From: CAIXSC01 sp046349935
Lineage (GTDB): Bacteria > Planctomycetota > Planctomycetia > Pirellulales > Pirellulaceae
DNA: 64,000 nucleotides
Direction of reading: 5' to 3'
NCBI GenBank assembly: GCA_046349935.1
Contig: JAXMBK010000009.1
Location: forward strand, 310,001-374,000
Below the pieces are notes generated by a model. It saw only the letters and a program-made list of their open reading frames with translations, had not been told where the DNA came from and made no database searches. The position numbers and the translations under genes were made by a program. Each line of letters starts with the position of its first letter. Position 1 is the first letter of the stretch. Positions 24,949-31,627 of this stretch are shown here, in pieces.

Positions 24949-25461
24949 GTGGGTACTACTACTGCTATTTTCGTGTTTTTGGCCAGTTTGGGGTCCACTC
25001 CGCGCGACCAGGTCGTTGTCGACCGCGTCGACCTCGTGGAGCTGAATCACTACCTGGACGACCAGGGCAAACCGGTCCTCGATCAGTTGATCTTCTACGA
25101 CTGGTCGACTGCCGACGGACGCTATCAAGTCCGCGCTTGGCGACTTCTCAAGAACCCCACCGCCGTGCCTCAACGCGACGGCATCGACGGCGAATACCTG
25201 ACTCGCTGGCAAGACGGCCAAGTCCTCCGCAAGGTCTACGCCCGCCAGTTCCGTGAAACGTGGACCCAATACGATCCGGAACTGGTCGAACGCGAATTCC
25301 TCCCCAAAGACAAACGTCGCGACCTAAGGAAGACCACCCCCGTAGGACAGGCTTCCAGCCTGTCTCGCGCAGCGCCACGCGCCGCACCCCTCCCCCCCCC
25401 TCTCACGTCCACCCCTGCAACCACCCCCGCCCTGTCCTCAAACATCCCCGCCCGCCCCTAA
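24949..25461 (+). CDS. Small conserved-looking exported protein with repeat-derived C-terminus
   Basis: The protein has 170 residues from GTG 24949. A hydrophobic start (TTTAIFVFLASLGS) looks like a signal or anchor. The core, VELNHYLDDQGKPVLDQLIF followed by YDWSTADGRYQVRAWRLLK, reads as a normal folded domain and ends in LPKDKRRDLRK. No family is recognised. After that the frame enters a family A repeat (VGQASSLS) and then runs through Pro/Ala/Thr-rich residues to a stop that overlaps the end of the convergent sulfatase gene by 24 nt. The tail is probably non-native: the repeat likely removed the ancestral stop. The gene diverges from the Bat operon. Confidence 0.72.
   Translation: MGTTTAIFVFLASLGSTPRDQVVVDRVDLVELNHYLDDQGKPVLDQLIFYDWSTADGRYQVRAWRLLKNPTAVPQRDGIDGEYLTRWQDGQVLRKVYARQFRETWTQYDPELVEREFLPKDKRRDLRKTTPVGQASSLSRAAPRAAPLPPPLTSTPATTPALSSNIPARP
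25342..25364 (+). repeat. Family A GTAG-hairpin repeat, copy 2 (translated in frame)
   Basis: GTAG followed by GACAGGCT-TCC-AGCCTGTC, identical in core to the copy at 9280-9302 and read in the same frame as VGQASSLS. It lies inside the 3' part of the gene at 24949-25461, in the gene's orientation. Confidence 0.85.
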
Positions 25462-27018
25462 CGCGCCGCGACGGCCCCTTCCCGTCCCGCTTCCTCCATT
25501 CGCTTCGTCCTCAATCAGCTCCCCTTCCCACACTGCTTTCCCGGTCGCCGCGTCGTATTCCAGAACCCGATGCTTGCTGCCAGGCGCCGCGGGAACGTCG
25601 ATCTTCGGCAACCACTGAGCCAATTCCTGTTTCACGGCCGCGTGTTCGGGGCGAGCGGCAAGATTGGTCCACTCGCGCGGGTCGGACTGCATGTCGTACA
25701 GTTCCTCGCTGCCGTCGGCGTAGCGGATATAGCGCCACTGCTGCGTGCGGATCCCATGGTTGCCGCGGTTGTGAGTCGTGATCGCGGGCCAGGGCCGCTC
25801 GGCCGACGCATCGCGCAACTGCGGCCCCAGACTATGCCCCTCGAGTTCGCCGCGCGGCGGCATCTGACATAGCTCCAATAGCGTCGGGAAGATGTCGAGC
25901 AGTTCGGCGGGGCGAGCGCAGCGCTGGCCCGCCTTCACGCCCGGACCGGCGAAGATCAGAGGCACGCGAGTGGAACGATCCCAGAGCGTGTTCTTGCCGG
26001 TGATCCCCTTCTCGCCCAAATGCCAGCCGTGGTCGCCCCACACGACGACGATCGTGTTGTCGGCCGCGCCGGAGGCGTCGAGCGCGTCGAGCACGCGCCC
26101 GACTTGACTGTCCATGAAGCTGATCGTCGCCAGGTAGGCCCGCACCAGCGGCCGCCACTGGTCGCGACTGCGGAGTACTTCGAGTCGCGGTTCGGGCAGT
26201 TTCCAATGCAAGTACCAGGAAAAAGGAGGCGTGTCGCGCCGGTCGTCTTCGAGCACGGAAGGCATGACGAGCGTTTCGTCAGGATAGAGGTCGAACCACT
26301 GCTGCGACGCGTAGCACGGGACATGCGGCAAACGGAAGCCGCACGCGACGAAGAACGGTTTGTCGGTCGGTCGCTGCGCGAGCGCCGCGGCGGCCGCGGT
26401 CGCAATCTTCCAGTCGGCTTGCTGCTGGTCGTCGTCGGGAAACGGCCCCCAGTCCATGGCCGGATGCTGGTCCGGCAGCTCGACGAACAGCTTCTTCGGA
26501 CGCGGCATCCCGGGTGCGGGCCCCCACTGGGAAAACTCCCGCGGCTGATCCTTCGGCTTGATCGAACCGTCGTGGTAAATCTTGCCGCAGGTGTAGGTGT
26601 GATAGCCTGCCTGCGTGAACGTTTCCGGCAGCGTCACGTGCTTCTTCAGCGACTCCACGTCGCGAATGCCCGGAGCCAATCCATGAACGCCGGTGGTCGA
26701 AGGACGGAGGCCGGTGAGCAGACTCGCGCGGGACGGATTGCAAAGCGGCGCTTGGCAGTGGGCGTTGGTGAATAACGTCCCGCGCGCGGCCAGACGGTCT
26801 AGGTTCGGAGTGCGCACTTGCGGATGTCCGCCGAGGCACCCGATCCAATCGTTTTGGTCGTCGATCGCGATGAACAGCACATTCGGGCGACGACCGGCGT
26901 TGGACGGCGAATCGTCGGCGCGAACGACATCGCCGGCGCCTGCGACGTGTATCGCGGCGATGCCGAGCAGCCAAATTGCGGTCGCTTTTGTTCGTCGCGC
27001 TGTGATCTGTCCCGCCAT
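25438..27018 (-). CDS. Exported sulfatase (choline-/iduronate-sulfatase-like)
   Basis: The protein has 526 residues with a signal peptide (about 1-34). The metal site is LFIAIDDQNDW (Asp53, Asp54). The formylglycine motif is intact, LCNPSRASLLTG with Cys93 and Arg97. CGKIYHDG and VVVWGDHGWHLGEKGITGKN are characteristic of the iduronate-2-sulfatase/choline sulfatase branch, where GDHGWHLGE carries metal and substrate residues. It should be periplasmic and act on a sulfated glycan; the substrate is not predictable. Its C-terminal 40 residues are Gly/Arg rich and overlap the convergent gene. The gene diverges from the esterase fusion at 27114 with under 100 bases between. Confidence 0.95.
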   Translation of the reverse strand: MAGQITARRTKATAIWLLGIAAIHVAGAGDVVRADDSPSNAGRRPNVLFIAIDDQNDWIGCLGGHPQVRTPNLDRLAARGTLFTNAHCQAPLCNPSRASLLTGLRPSTTGVHGLAPGIRDVESLKKHVTLPETFTQAGYHTYTCGKIYHDGSIKPKDQPREFSQWGPAPGMPRPKKLFVELPDQHPAMDWGPFPDDDQQQADWKIATAAAAALAQRPTDKPFFVACGFRLPHVPCYASQQWFDLYPDETLVMPSVLEDDRRDTPPFSWYLHWKLPEPRLEVLRSRDQWRPLVRAYLATISFMDSQVGRVLDALDASGAADNTIVVVWGDHGWHLGEKGITGKNTLWDRSTRVPLIFAGPGVKAGQRCARPAELLDIFPTLLELCQMPPRGELEGHSLGPQLRDASAERPWPAITTHNRGNHGIRTQQWRYIRYADGSEELYDMQSDPREWTNLAARPEHAAVKQELAQWLPKIDVPAAPGSKHRVLEYDAATGKAVWEGELIEDEANGGSGTGRGRRGALGAGGDV

Positions 27019-27113
27019 AGTCCCCTCGCCTTGCGCAGCGGTGTAAACTTCGAACCGCCATGTTGAAACAGTGTCGCGACCTCCCTCGCCTCGAACAACC
27101 CCAGGACCTTTTC

Positions 27114-28898
27114 ATGCGCTCGCCTTCGTCATCTCTGTTCCGACAATTGCCGCTCGCCGCCGTACTCGCAACTTCCACGTTCGTCGCAACGATTTCGCCC
27201 CCCAGCCAAGCTCAAGAGAAACCGCCCGCGGACGCCGCAGCGGCAACCAAGCAGGACGTGCCCCAAGGCGAAGTGAAGAAATACGAGTTTCGCGACAGCA
27301 AGGTGTTTCCGGGGACGGTGCGCGATTATTGGATCTACGTTCCCAAGCAGTACGATCCCAACAAACCGGCCTGCGTCTACGTGAATCAGGACGGCGTGCA
27401 GTACAAAGCGCCCGAGGTGTTCGATCGCTTGATCGCCGCAGGCGAAATGCCGGTGACGATCGGCGTCTTCATCATGCATGGCCGAGTGCCCGCGGCGAAC
27501 GACGATGCGCTCGCCCGCTTCAACCGCAGTTACGAATACGACGGCCTGGGCGATGCGTACGCTCGGTTCCTGCTGGACGAACTGCTGCCGGAAGTCGAGC
27601 GACAAAAGACGAGCGACGGACGAGCGATTCGGCTTTCCAAGAACGGCAACGACCGCTGCATCGGCGGCGCCAGCAGCGGCGCCATCTGTGCGTTCACGGC
27701 CGCGTGGGAACGGCCCGACGCCTTCTCGCGCGTCTTCAGCGCCATCGGCACCTACGTCGGCTTGCGCGGCGGCGACGAGTATTCGACGCTGGTCCGCAAA
27801 GTCGAACCCAAACCGATTCGGGTTTTCCTGCAAGACGGCAGCAACGACCTGAACATCTACGGCGGCGATTGGTGGATGGCGAACCAAGCGATGCAGCGCT
27901 CGCTCGCGTTCGCCGGCTACGAAGTTAAGCATGTCTGGGGCGAAGGGGGACATAACGGCCAGCATGCGACCGAATTGTTTCCAGACGCCATGCGTTGGCT
28001 GTGGAAGGATTGGCCCCAGCCGATCGCCGCCGGCGGCGGCTCCCCGCAACTCAAGGAGCTCCTCCTCCCCGATGAACCTTGGAAACTGGCGGGCGAAGGA
28101 TACAAATTCACGGAAGGCCCCGCCGTGAACGCGCAAGGCGAAGTCTACTTCAACGACGTCCCCAACAGCAAAACGTACAAGCTGGGACGCGACGGAAAAG
28201 TCGCCGAGTTCTTGGCGGACAGCCGGAAAGGCGATGGCCAGGCCTTCGGCCCCGATGGCCGGTTGTACGCCGTCGCGGGCGGTGCGAACGAGATCGTTGC
28301 TTACGACGCCGAGGGACGTGCGACGAAGATCGCCGACGGATTTCGAGGCAACGACCTCGTCGTGCTCCACGACGGCGGCATCTACGTCACGCACCCCGGT
28401 TGGAACGGACAAGACCCAAGCCAAGTGATCTACATCTCGCCGCAGGGCGAAAAGAAAGTCGTCGACACGGGTTTGCGGTTCTCCAACGGCATCGCTGCTT
28501 CGCCGGACCAGACGTTGCTCTACGTCGCCGACAGCCGCAGTCATTGGGTCTACAGCTATCAAATCCAGCGCGACGGGTCGCTCGCTCACAAACAGAAGTA
28601 CTACCACCTGCACGTTCCCGATACGGCCGATGACAGCGGCGCGGACGGCCTCCGCGTCGATCGCGACGGGCGGCTCTACGTCGCGACTCGCATGGGCATC
28701 CAGATCTGCGATCAAGCGGGCCGAGTGAACTGCATCGTGCCGACGCCGAACGGCAAGGTTTCAAATTTCACGTTCGCCGGCGAGAACTTCGATACGCTCG
28801 TCGCAACCTGCGGCGACAAGGTGTACACGCGAAAGCTGAAGGTGCGCGGCGCGCCCGCCTTCTTGCCGCCGCACAAACCAGCGCCGCCCCGTTTGTAG
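27114..28898 (+). CDS. Exported fusion of esterase (enterochelin esterase/EstD type) and SMP-30 gluconolactonase-like propeller
   Basis: The 594-residue protein starts at ATG 27114 (AGGA seven bases upstream) with a signal peptide (about 1-33). Residues about 50-315 are an alpha/beta-hydrolase of the enterochelin esterase class: RDYWIYVPKQYDPNKPACVY, nucleophile elbow GGASSGAI, DGSNDLNIYGGDWW and a likely catalytic His in GEGGHNGQHA. Residues about 325-590 form an SMP-30/gluconolactonase propeller (EGYKFTEGPAVNAQGEVYFND, GLRFSNGIAASPDQTLLYVA, ADGLRVDRDGRLYVAT). A periplasmic enzyme that removes ester groups and opens a sugar lactone is inferred. Both halves look complete. The gene is followed 68 nt later by a kelch-like propeller gene. 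Confidence 0.9.
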   Translation: MRSPSSSLFRQLPLAAVLATSTFVATISPPSQAQEKPPADAAAATKQDVPQGEVKKYEFRDSKVFPGTVRDYWIYVPKQYDPNKPACVYVNQDGVQYKAPEVFDRLIAAGEMPVTIGVFIMHGRVPAANDDALARFNRSYEYDGLGDAYARFLLDELLPEVERQKTSDGRAIRLSKNGNDRCIGGASSGAICAFTAAWERPDAFSRVFSAIGTYVGLRGGDEYSTLVRKVEPKPIRVFLQDGSNDLNIYGGDWWMANQAMQRSLAFAGYEVKHVWGEGGHNGQHATELFPDAMRWLWKDWPQPIAAGGGSPQLKELLLPDEPWKLAGEGYKFTEGPAVNAQGEVYFNDVPNSKTYKLGRDGKVAEFLADSRKGDGQAFGPDGRLYAVAGGANEIVAYDAEGRATKIADGFRGNDLVVLHDGGIYVTHPGWNGQDPSQVIYISPQGEKKVVDTGLRFSNGIAASPDQTLLYVADSRSHWVYSYQIQRDGSLAHKQKYYHLHVPDTADDSGADGLRVDRDGRLYVATRMGIQICDQAGRVNCIVPTPNGKVSNFTFAGENFDTLVATCGDKVYTRKLKVRGAPAFLPPHKPAPPRL

Positions 28899-28966
28899 TC
28901 CGCGTCAAACCTCGGTCAGTTCGGCGACCTAGTCTCGTTTGCACTTCTTCCTCGGAGCGACTCGCC

Positions 28967-29992
28967 ATGCACCGTGCCTCGAGTTTCCAGTGGATCTGGG
29001 CGCTGTCCATCGTCGCGGCGCTAAGCCTGACGATCGCCAAGGTCGGCGCGCAAGAGTCGCCGTCGTGGGAGAGAGTCACGGAAAGGGCCGAGTGGCGCGC
29101 AAGAGACTCCAGCGGCGAGCTGGTCTACAAGGACCAGCTGTGGCTGTTCGGCGGTTGGTTCGACTCATTCCAGGCCCCGCCCCGCGACGTCTGGAGCTCG
29201 CGCGACGGCAAACGCTGGACGCAAGCGACCGCTGAAGCGCCATGGAAGCACAGCGACTTGCCGATGACGGTCGTGTTTCGCGACAAAATGTGGCTGCTCG
29301 GCGGTTGGTACAACGGCCGCCTCCCCGGTCATTCGGCCAGCAACGAAGTGTGGAATTCGGAGGATGGCGTTCGTTGGGAACAAGCGACCTCGAAAGCCGC
29401 CTGGACTCCGCGACTGGCTTCCGGCGTCGTCGCGTTTCGCGACCGATTGTGGGTGCTCGGCGGCACCGAGAACTACTACTTCGGCGACGACGCCAGCCTG
29501 AAGAACGATGTCTGGTCGTCGGCGGATGGACGCGAGTGGCGATGCGAGACGACCGCTGCGCCCTGGTCGCCGCGCGCGTACCACCAAGCGGTCGTCCATG
29601 CGGGACGCATTTGGGTGCTCGGCGGCGGCAACTACGTTCCCCAATACCACGCCCAGAACGACGTCTGGTCGAGCGTCGATGGGGTGAATTGGGAACGAGC
29701 GACCGAGTCGGCCCCGTGGTCGCCGCGCTTGTGGTTCTCGTCGGTCGTCTATCGCGACCACCTCTGGGTGCTCGGCGGTTGGTCGAACAACCCGTCGAAA
29801 AACTGGGGCGACGCGTGGTACTCCAAGGACGGTCGGTCTTGGACGCTGTACCCGGCCAAAATCACTTGGAAGGAACGTCACGAGCATTCGGCCTACGTCT
29901 TTCAAGACAAGATCTGGGTCGCCGGCGGCCACGCCCAGCCCCTCAGCAGCGAAGTCTGGTCGCTCCAACTGCCCAGCGATTGGGGAAAGTGA
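28967..29992 (+). CDS. Exported kelch-like beta-propeller protein
   Basis: The protein has 341 residues with a signal peptide (about 1-28, ending KVGAQ). Six repeats of about 50 residues share the pattern LWVLGGW...NDVWSSxDGxxWExAT...APWSPR, for example KDQLWLFGGWFDSFQAPPRD and RDHLWVLGGWSNNPSKNWGD. This is a galactose oxidase/kelch-type propeller without the copper-binding Tyr-Cys site. It probably binds glycans or proteins in the periplasm or on the surface. It follows the esterase fusion on the same strand and may be co-transcribed. No enzyme activity can be inferred. Confidence 0.88.
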   Translation: MHRASSFQWIWALSIVAALSLTIAKVGAQESPSWERVTERAEWRARDSSGELVYKDQLWLFGGWFDSFQAPPRDVWSSRDGKRWTQATAEAPWKHSDLPMTVVFRDKMWLLGGWYNGRLPGHSASNEVWNSEDGVRWEQATSKAAWTPRLASGVVAFRDRLWVLGGTENYYFGDDASLKNDVWSSADGREWRCETTAAPWSPRAYHQAVVHAGRIWVLGGGNYVPQYHAQNDVWSSVDGVNWERATESAPWSPRLWFSSVVYRDHLWVLGGWSNNPSKNWGDAWYSKDGRSWTLYPAKITWKERHEHSAYVFQDKIWVAGGHAQPLSSEVWSLQLPSDWGK

Positions 29993-30058
29993 GCAGAGGC
30001 GCCGGCCCCTCTGTGAGCTCTACGCCCTCTGTGGCAAGAGCGGAGTTCGATGACAGAT

Positions 30059-30103
30059 AACAGGCTGGTAACAGGCTGGTAACAGGCTGGAAGCCTGTTC
30101 TAC
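30059..30103 (-). repeat. Family A GTAG-hairpin repeat, copy 3, with two tandem half copies
   Basis: Two 11-bp half units (AACAGGCTGGT) at 30059-30069 and 30070-30080 precede a full copy at 30081-30103, whose GTAG foot (30100-30103) lies on the minus strand. The hairpin arms are AACAGGCT and AGCCTGTT, so the outer pair is A:T instead of the G:C seen at 9280. It lies between the kelch-like gene and the GntR promoter and is not at a stop codon in matching orientation. Confidence 0.8.
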
Positions 30104-30119
30104 GGCGCGAAAAAAATAG

Positions 30120-30148
30120 TTGACAAGGCGACGCCCGGCCGATACTGT
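30120..30148 (+). promoter_or_regulatory. Sigma-70-like promoter of the GntR/ABC operon
   Basis: A perfect -35 box TTGACA (30120-30125) is followed after 17 bases by TACTGT (30143-30148), a fair -10 box. The right end of the -10 lies inside the palindrome at 30145-30166. The GntR start codon is at 30180. Confidence 0.75.
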
Positions 30149-30166
30149 ACTAGCACCCTAGTACAG
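30145..30166 (+). promoter_or_regulatory. Perfect palindrome, probable operator for the GntR (YtrA-type) regulator
   Basis: CTGTACTAG and CTAGTACAG form perfect 9-base arms around CACC. The site covers the -10 box and start-point region and ends 13 bases before the GntR start codon. YtrA-type GntR regulators bind inverted repeats in their own promoters, so autorepression of the operon is the simplest reading. AGGAG at the palindrome's right edge may also serve as ribosome-binding site. Confidence 0.8.
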
Positions 30167-30179
30167 GAGTACGGCACGC

Positions 30180-30623
30180 ATGTTCTTGCATATTGATCCA
30201 GAGAGCGGGTTGGCGATCTACGACCAAATCGTCCGCCAAATCAAGTTCGCCGTCGCGGGCGGAGCGCTGCCGCCCGCGGAACTGATTCCCTCCGTGCGCG
30301 AGCTGGCGCGCGAATTGGCCGTGAATCCCAATACGGTCGCTCGCGCCTACCAGCAACTCCAAACCGAAGGGGTCGTCGAGTCGGTGCGGGGACAGGGGCT
30401 CGCCGTCTCGCGCGGCGCCGACAAGCGGTGTCGAGCGGAACGCGCAAAGCTGATCGGCCAGCGGCTCCGCGAGTCGCTCGACGAAGCCCTCCGAGCCGGG
30501 CTGGAGATCGCCGAGATCCGCCAACTGGTGCTCGAGCATGTCGACCAATTGCAGTCGAGGCGCAAGTCGATCCTCGACGCCGCTCAATCCGACCTTCGCC
30601 GCGACATTTCTCAGAAAGGGTGA
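30180..30623 (+). CDS. GntR-family transcriptional regulator, YtrA subfamily
   Basis: The 147-residue protein is short, as expected for the YtrA subfamily, which has a winged helix and only a small C-terminal dimerisation part. The DNA-binding domain covers about residues 1-78: PESGLAIYDQIVRQIKFAVA, then IPSVRELARELAVNPNTVAR with the recognition helix and the wing VVESVRGQGLAVS. It is the first gene of an operon with an ABC transporter, spaced 4 nt before the ATPase gene. It probably represses its own promoter through the palindrome at 30145-30166. YtrA-type systems often respond to cell-wall-active compounds; the inducer here is unknown. Confidence 0.95.
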   Translation: MFLHIDPESGLAIYDQIVRQIKFAVAGGALPPAELIPSVRELARELAVNPNTVARAYQQLQTEGVVESVRGQGLAVSRGADKRCRAERAKLIGQRLRESLDEALRAGLEIAEIRQLVLEHVDQLQSRRKSILDAAQSDLRRDISQKG

Positions 30624-30627
30624 TTCC

Positions 30628-31551
30628 ATGACTCCCGTCCCCGCTCCAACCGACTCGCCCGCCCTGCGATTGCATGCCGTCTCTAAACGCTTCGGCCAGG
30701 AACTGGCGCTCGACGACGTCTCGTTCGAAGCCCCCCGCGGCTCGGTCTTCGCACTGCTGGGCGCCAACGGCGCCGGCAAGACGACCGCCATCCGCATCTT
30801 GCTCGGCCTCGCCGCCCCCGATGCGGGCCGCGCCGAAGTCCTCGGACTCGACAGCGCCACTCAGTCGCTCGAAATTCGCCGCCGCGTCGGGTGCGTCGCC
30901 GAACGACCGACGCTGTACGAGTGGATGTCGGTCGACGAGATCGGCTGGTTCGCCGCAGGTTTCCACGATCCGCAATTCCTTCCGCGGTACCGCGAACTGG
31001 CCGCCCAGTACGGCTTGCCCGCCAATCGCAAGATCAAGGAGTTGTCGAAAGGCATGCGCGCCAAAGCGGCGCTCGCGCTGGCCCTCGGCAACGACCCCGA
31101 GTTGCTCATCCTCGACGAACCCACGTCGGGGCTCGATCCGCTCGTGCGCCGCGAGTTTCTCGAGAGCATGGTGGACCGCGCGGCGGCGGGAAAGACGGTG
31201 TTCTTGTCGAGTCACCAGTTGTCGGAGGTGGAGCGAGTGGCGGACTATATCGCGATCCTCCGCCAAGGCCGACTCGTGCTGGTTGATCGGCTCGAGCAGC
31301 TGAAATGCGATATCTGCGAAGTCACGATCACGTTGGCGCCCGACGCGGTTCAGCCGCCCGAATTGCCGGGCGAGATCCTGCGACAGCGCCGCCGCGCACG
31401 CCAGTGGCAGCTATTGGCCCGCAGCTCGTCGCTCGACGCCGCCAACCGATTGCTGGAGTCGATCGATGTCGCCGACGTGGCGGTGCGCACCCCGTCGCTC
31501 GAAGAGATCTTCACCGGCTACATGCAATCCCCCGAGCAAACGGCCACCTAG
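30628..31551 (+). CDS. ABC transporter ATP-binding protein
   Basis: The 307-residue protein starts at ATG 30628 (AAAGGGTG upstream); the longer frame overlaps the regulator and is rejected. Motifs are Walker A GANGAGKT, signature ELSKGMRAKA (LSKGM in place of LSGGQ), Walker B LLILDEPTSGLDP and switch His in FLSSHQLSEVE. The final 75 residues form the accessory domain common in ABC-2 exporters regulated by YtrA-type proteins. It supplies ATP energy to the permease encoded 76 nt downstream. The cargo is unknown; peptides, antibiotics or envelope components are usual for this group. Confidence 0.95.
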   Translation: MTPVPAPTDSPALRLHAVSKRFGQELALDDVSFEAPRGSVFALLGANGAGKTTAIRILLGLAAPDAGRAEVLGLDSATQSLEIRRRVGCVAERPTLYEWMSVDEIGWFAAGFHDPQFLPRYRELAAQYGLPANRKIKELSKGMRAKAALALALGNDPELLILDEPTSGLDPLVRREFLESMVDRAAAGKTVFLSSHQLSEVERVADYIAILRQGRLVLVDRLEQLKCDICEVTITLAPDAVQPPELPGEILRQRRRARQWQLLARSSSLDAANRLLESIDVADVAVRTPSLEEIFTGYMQSPEQTAT

Positions 31552-31627
31552 CATCGACGACTTTGCGTCGCCGTCGCGCTTGCCGACCTTTCGAACTCAC
31601 AAACCGCTCCACACGAGGATCGCCGCC

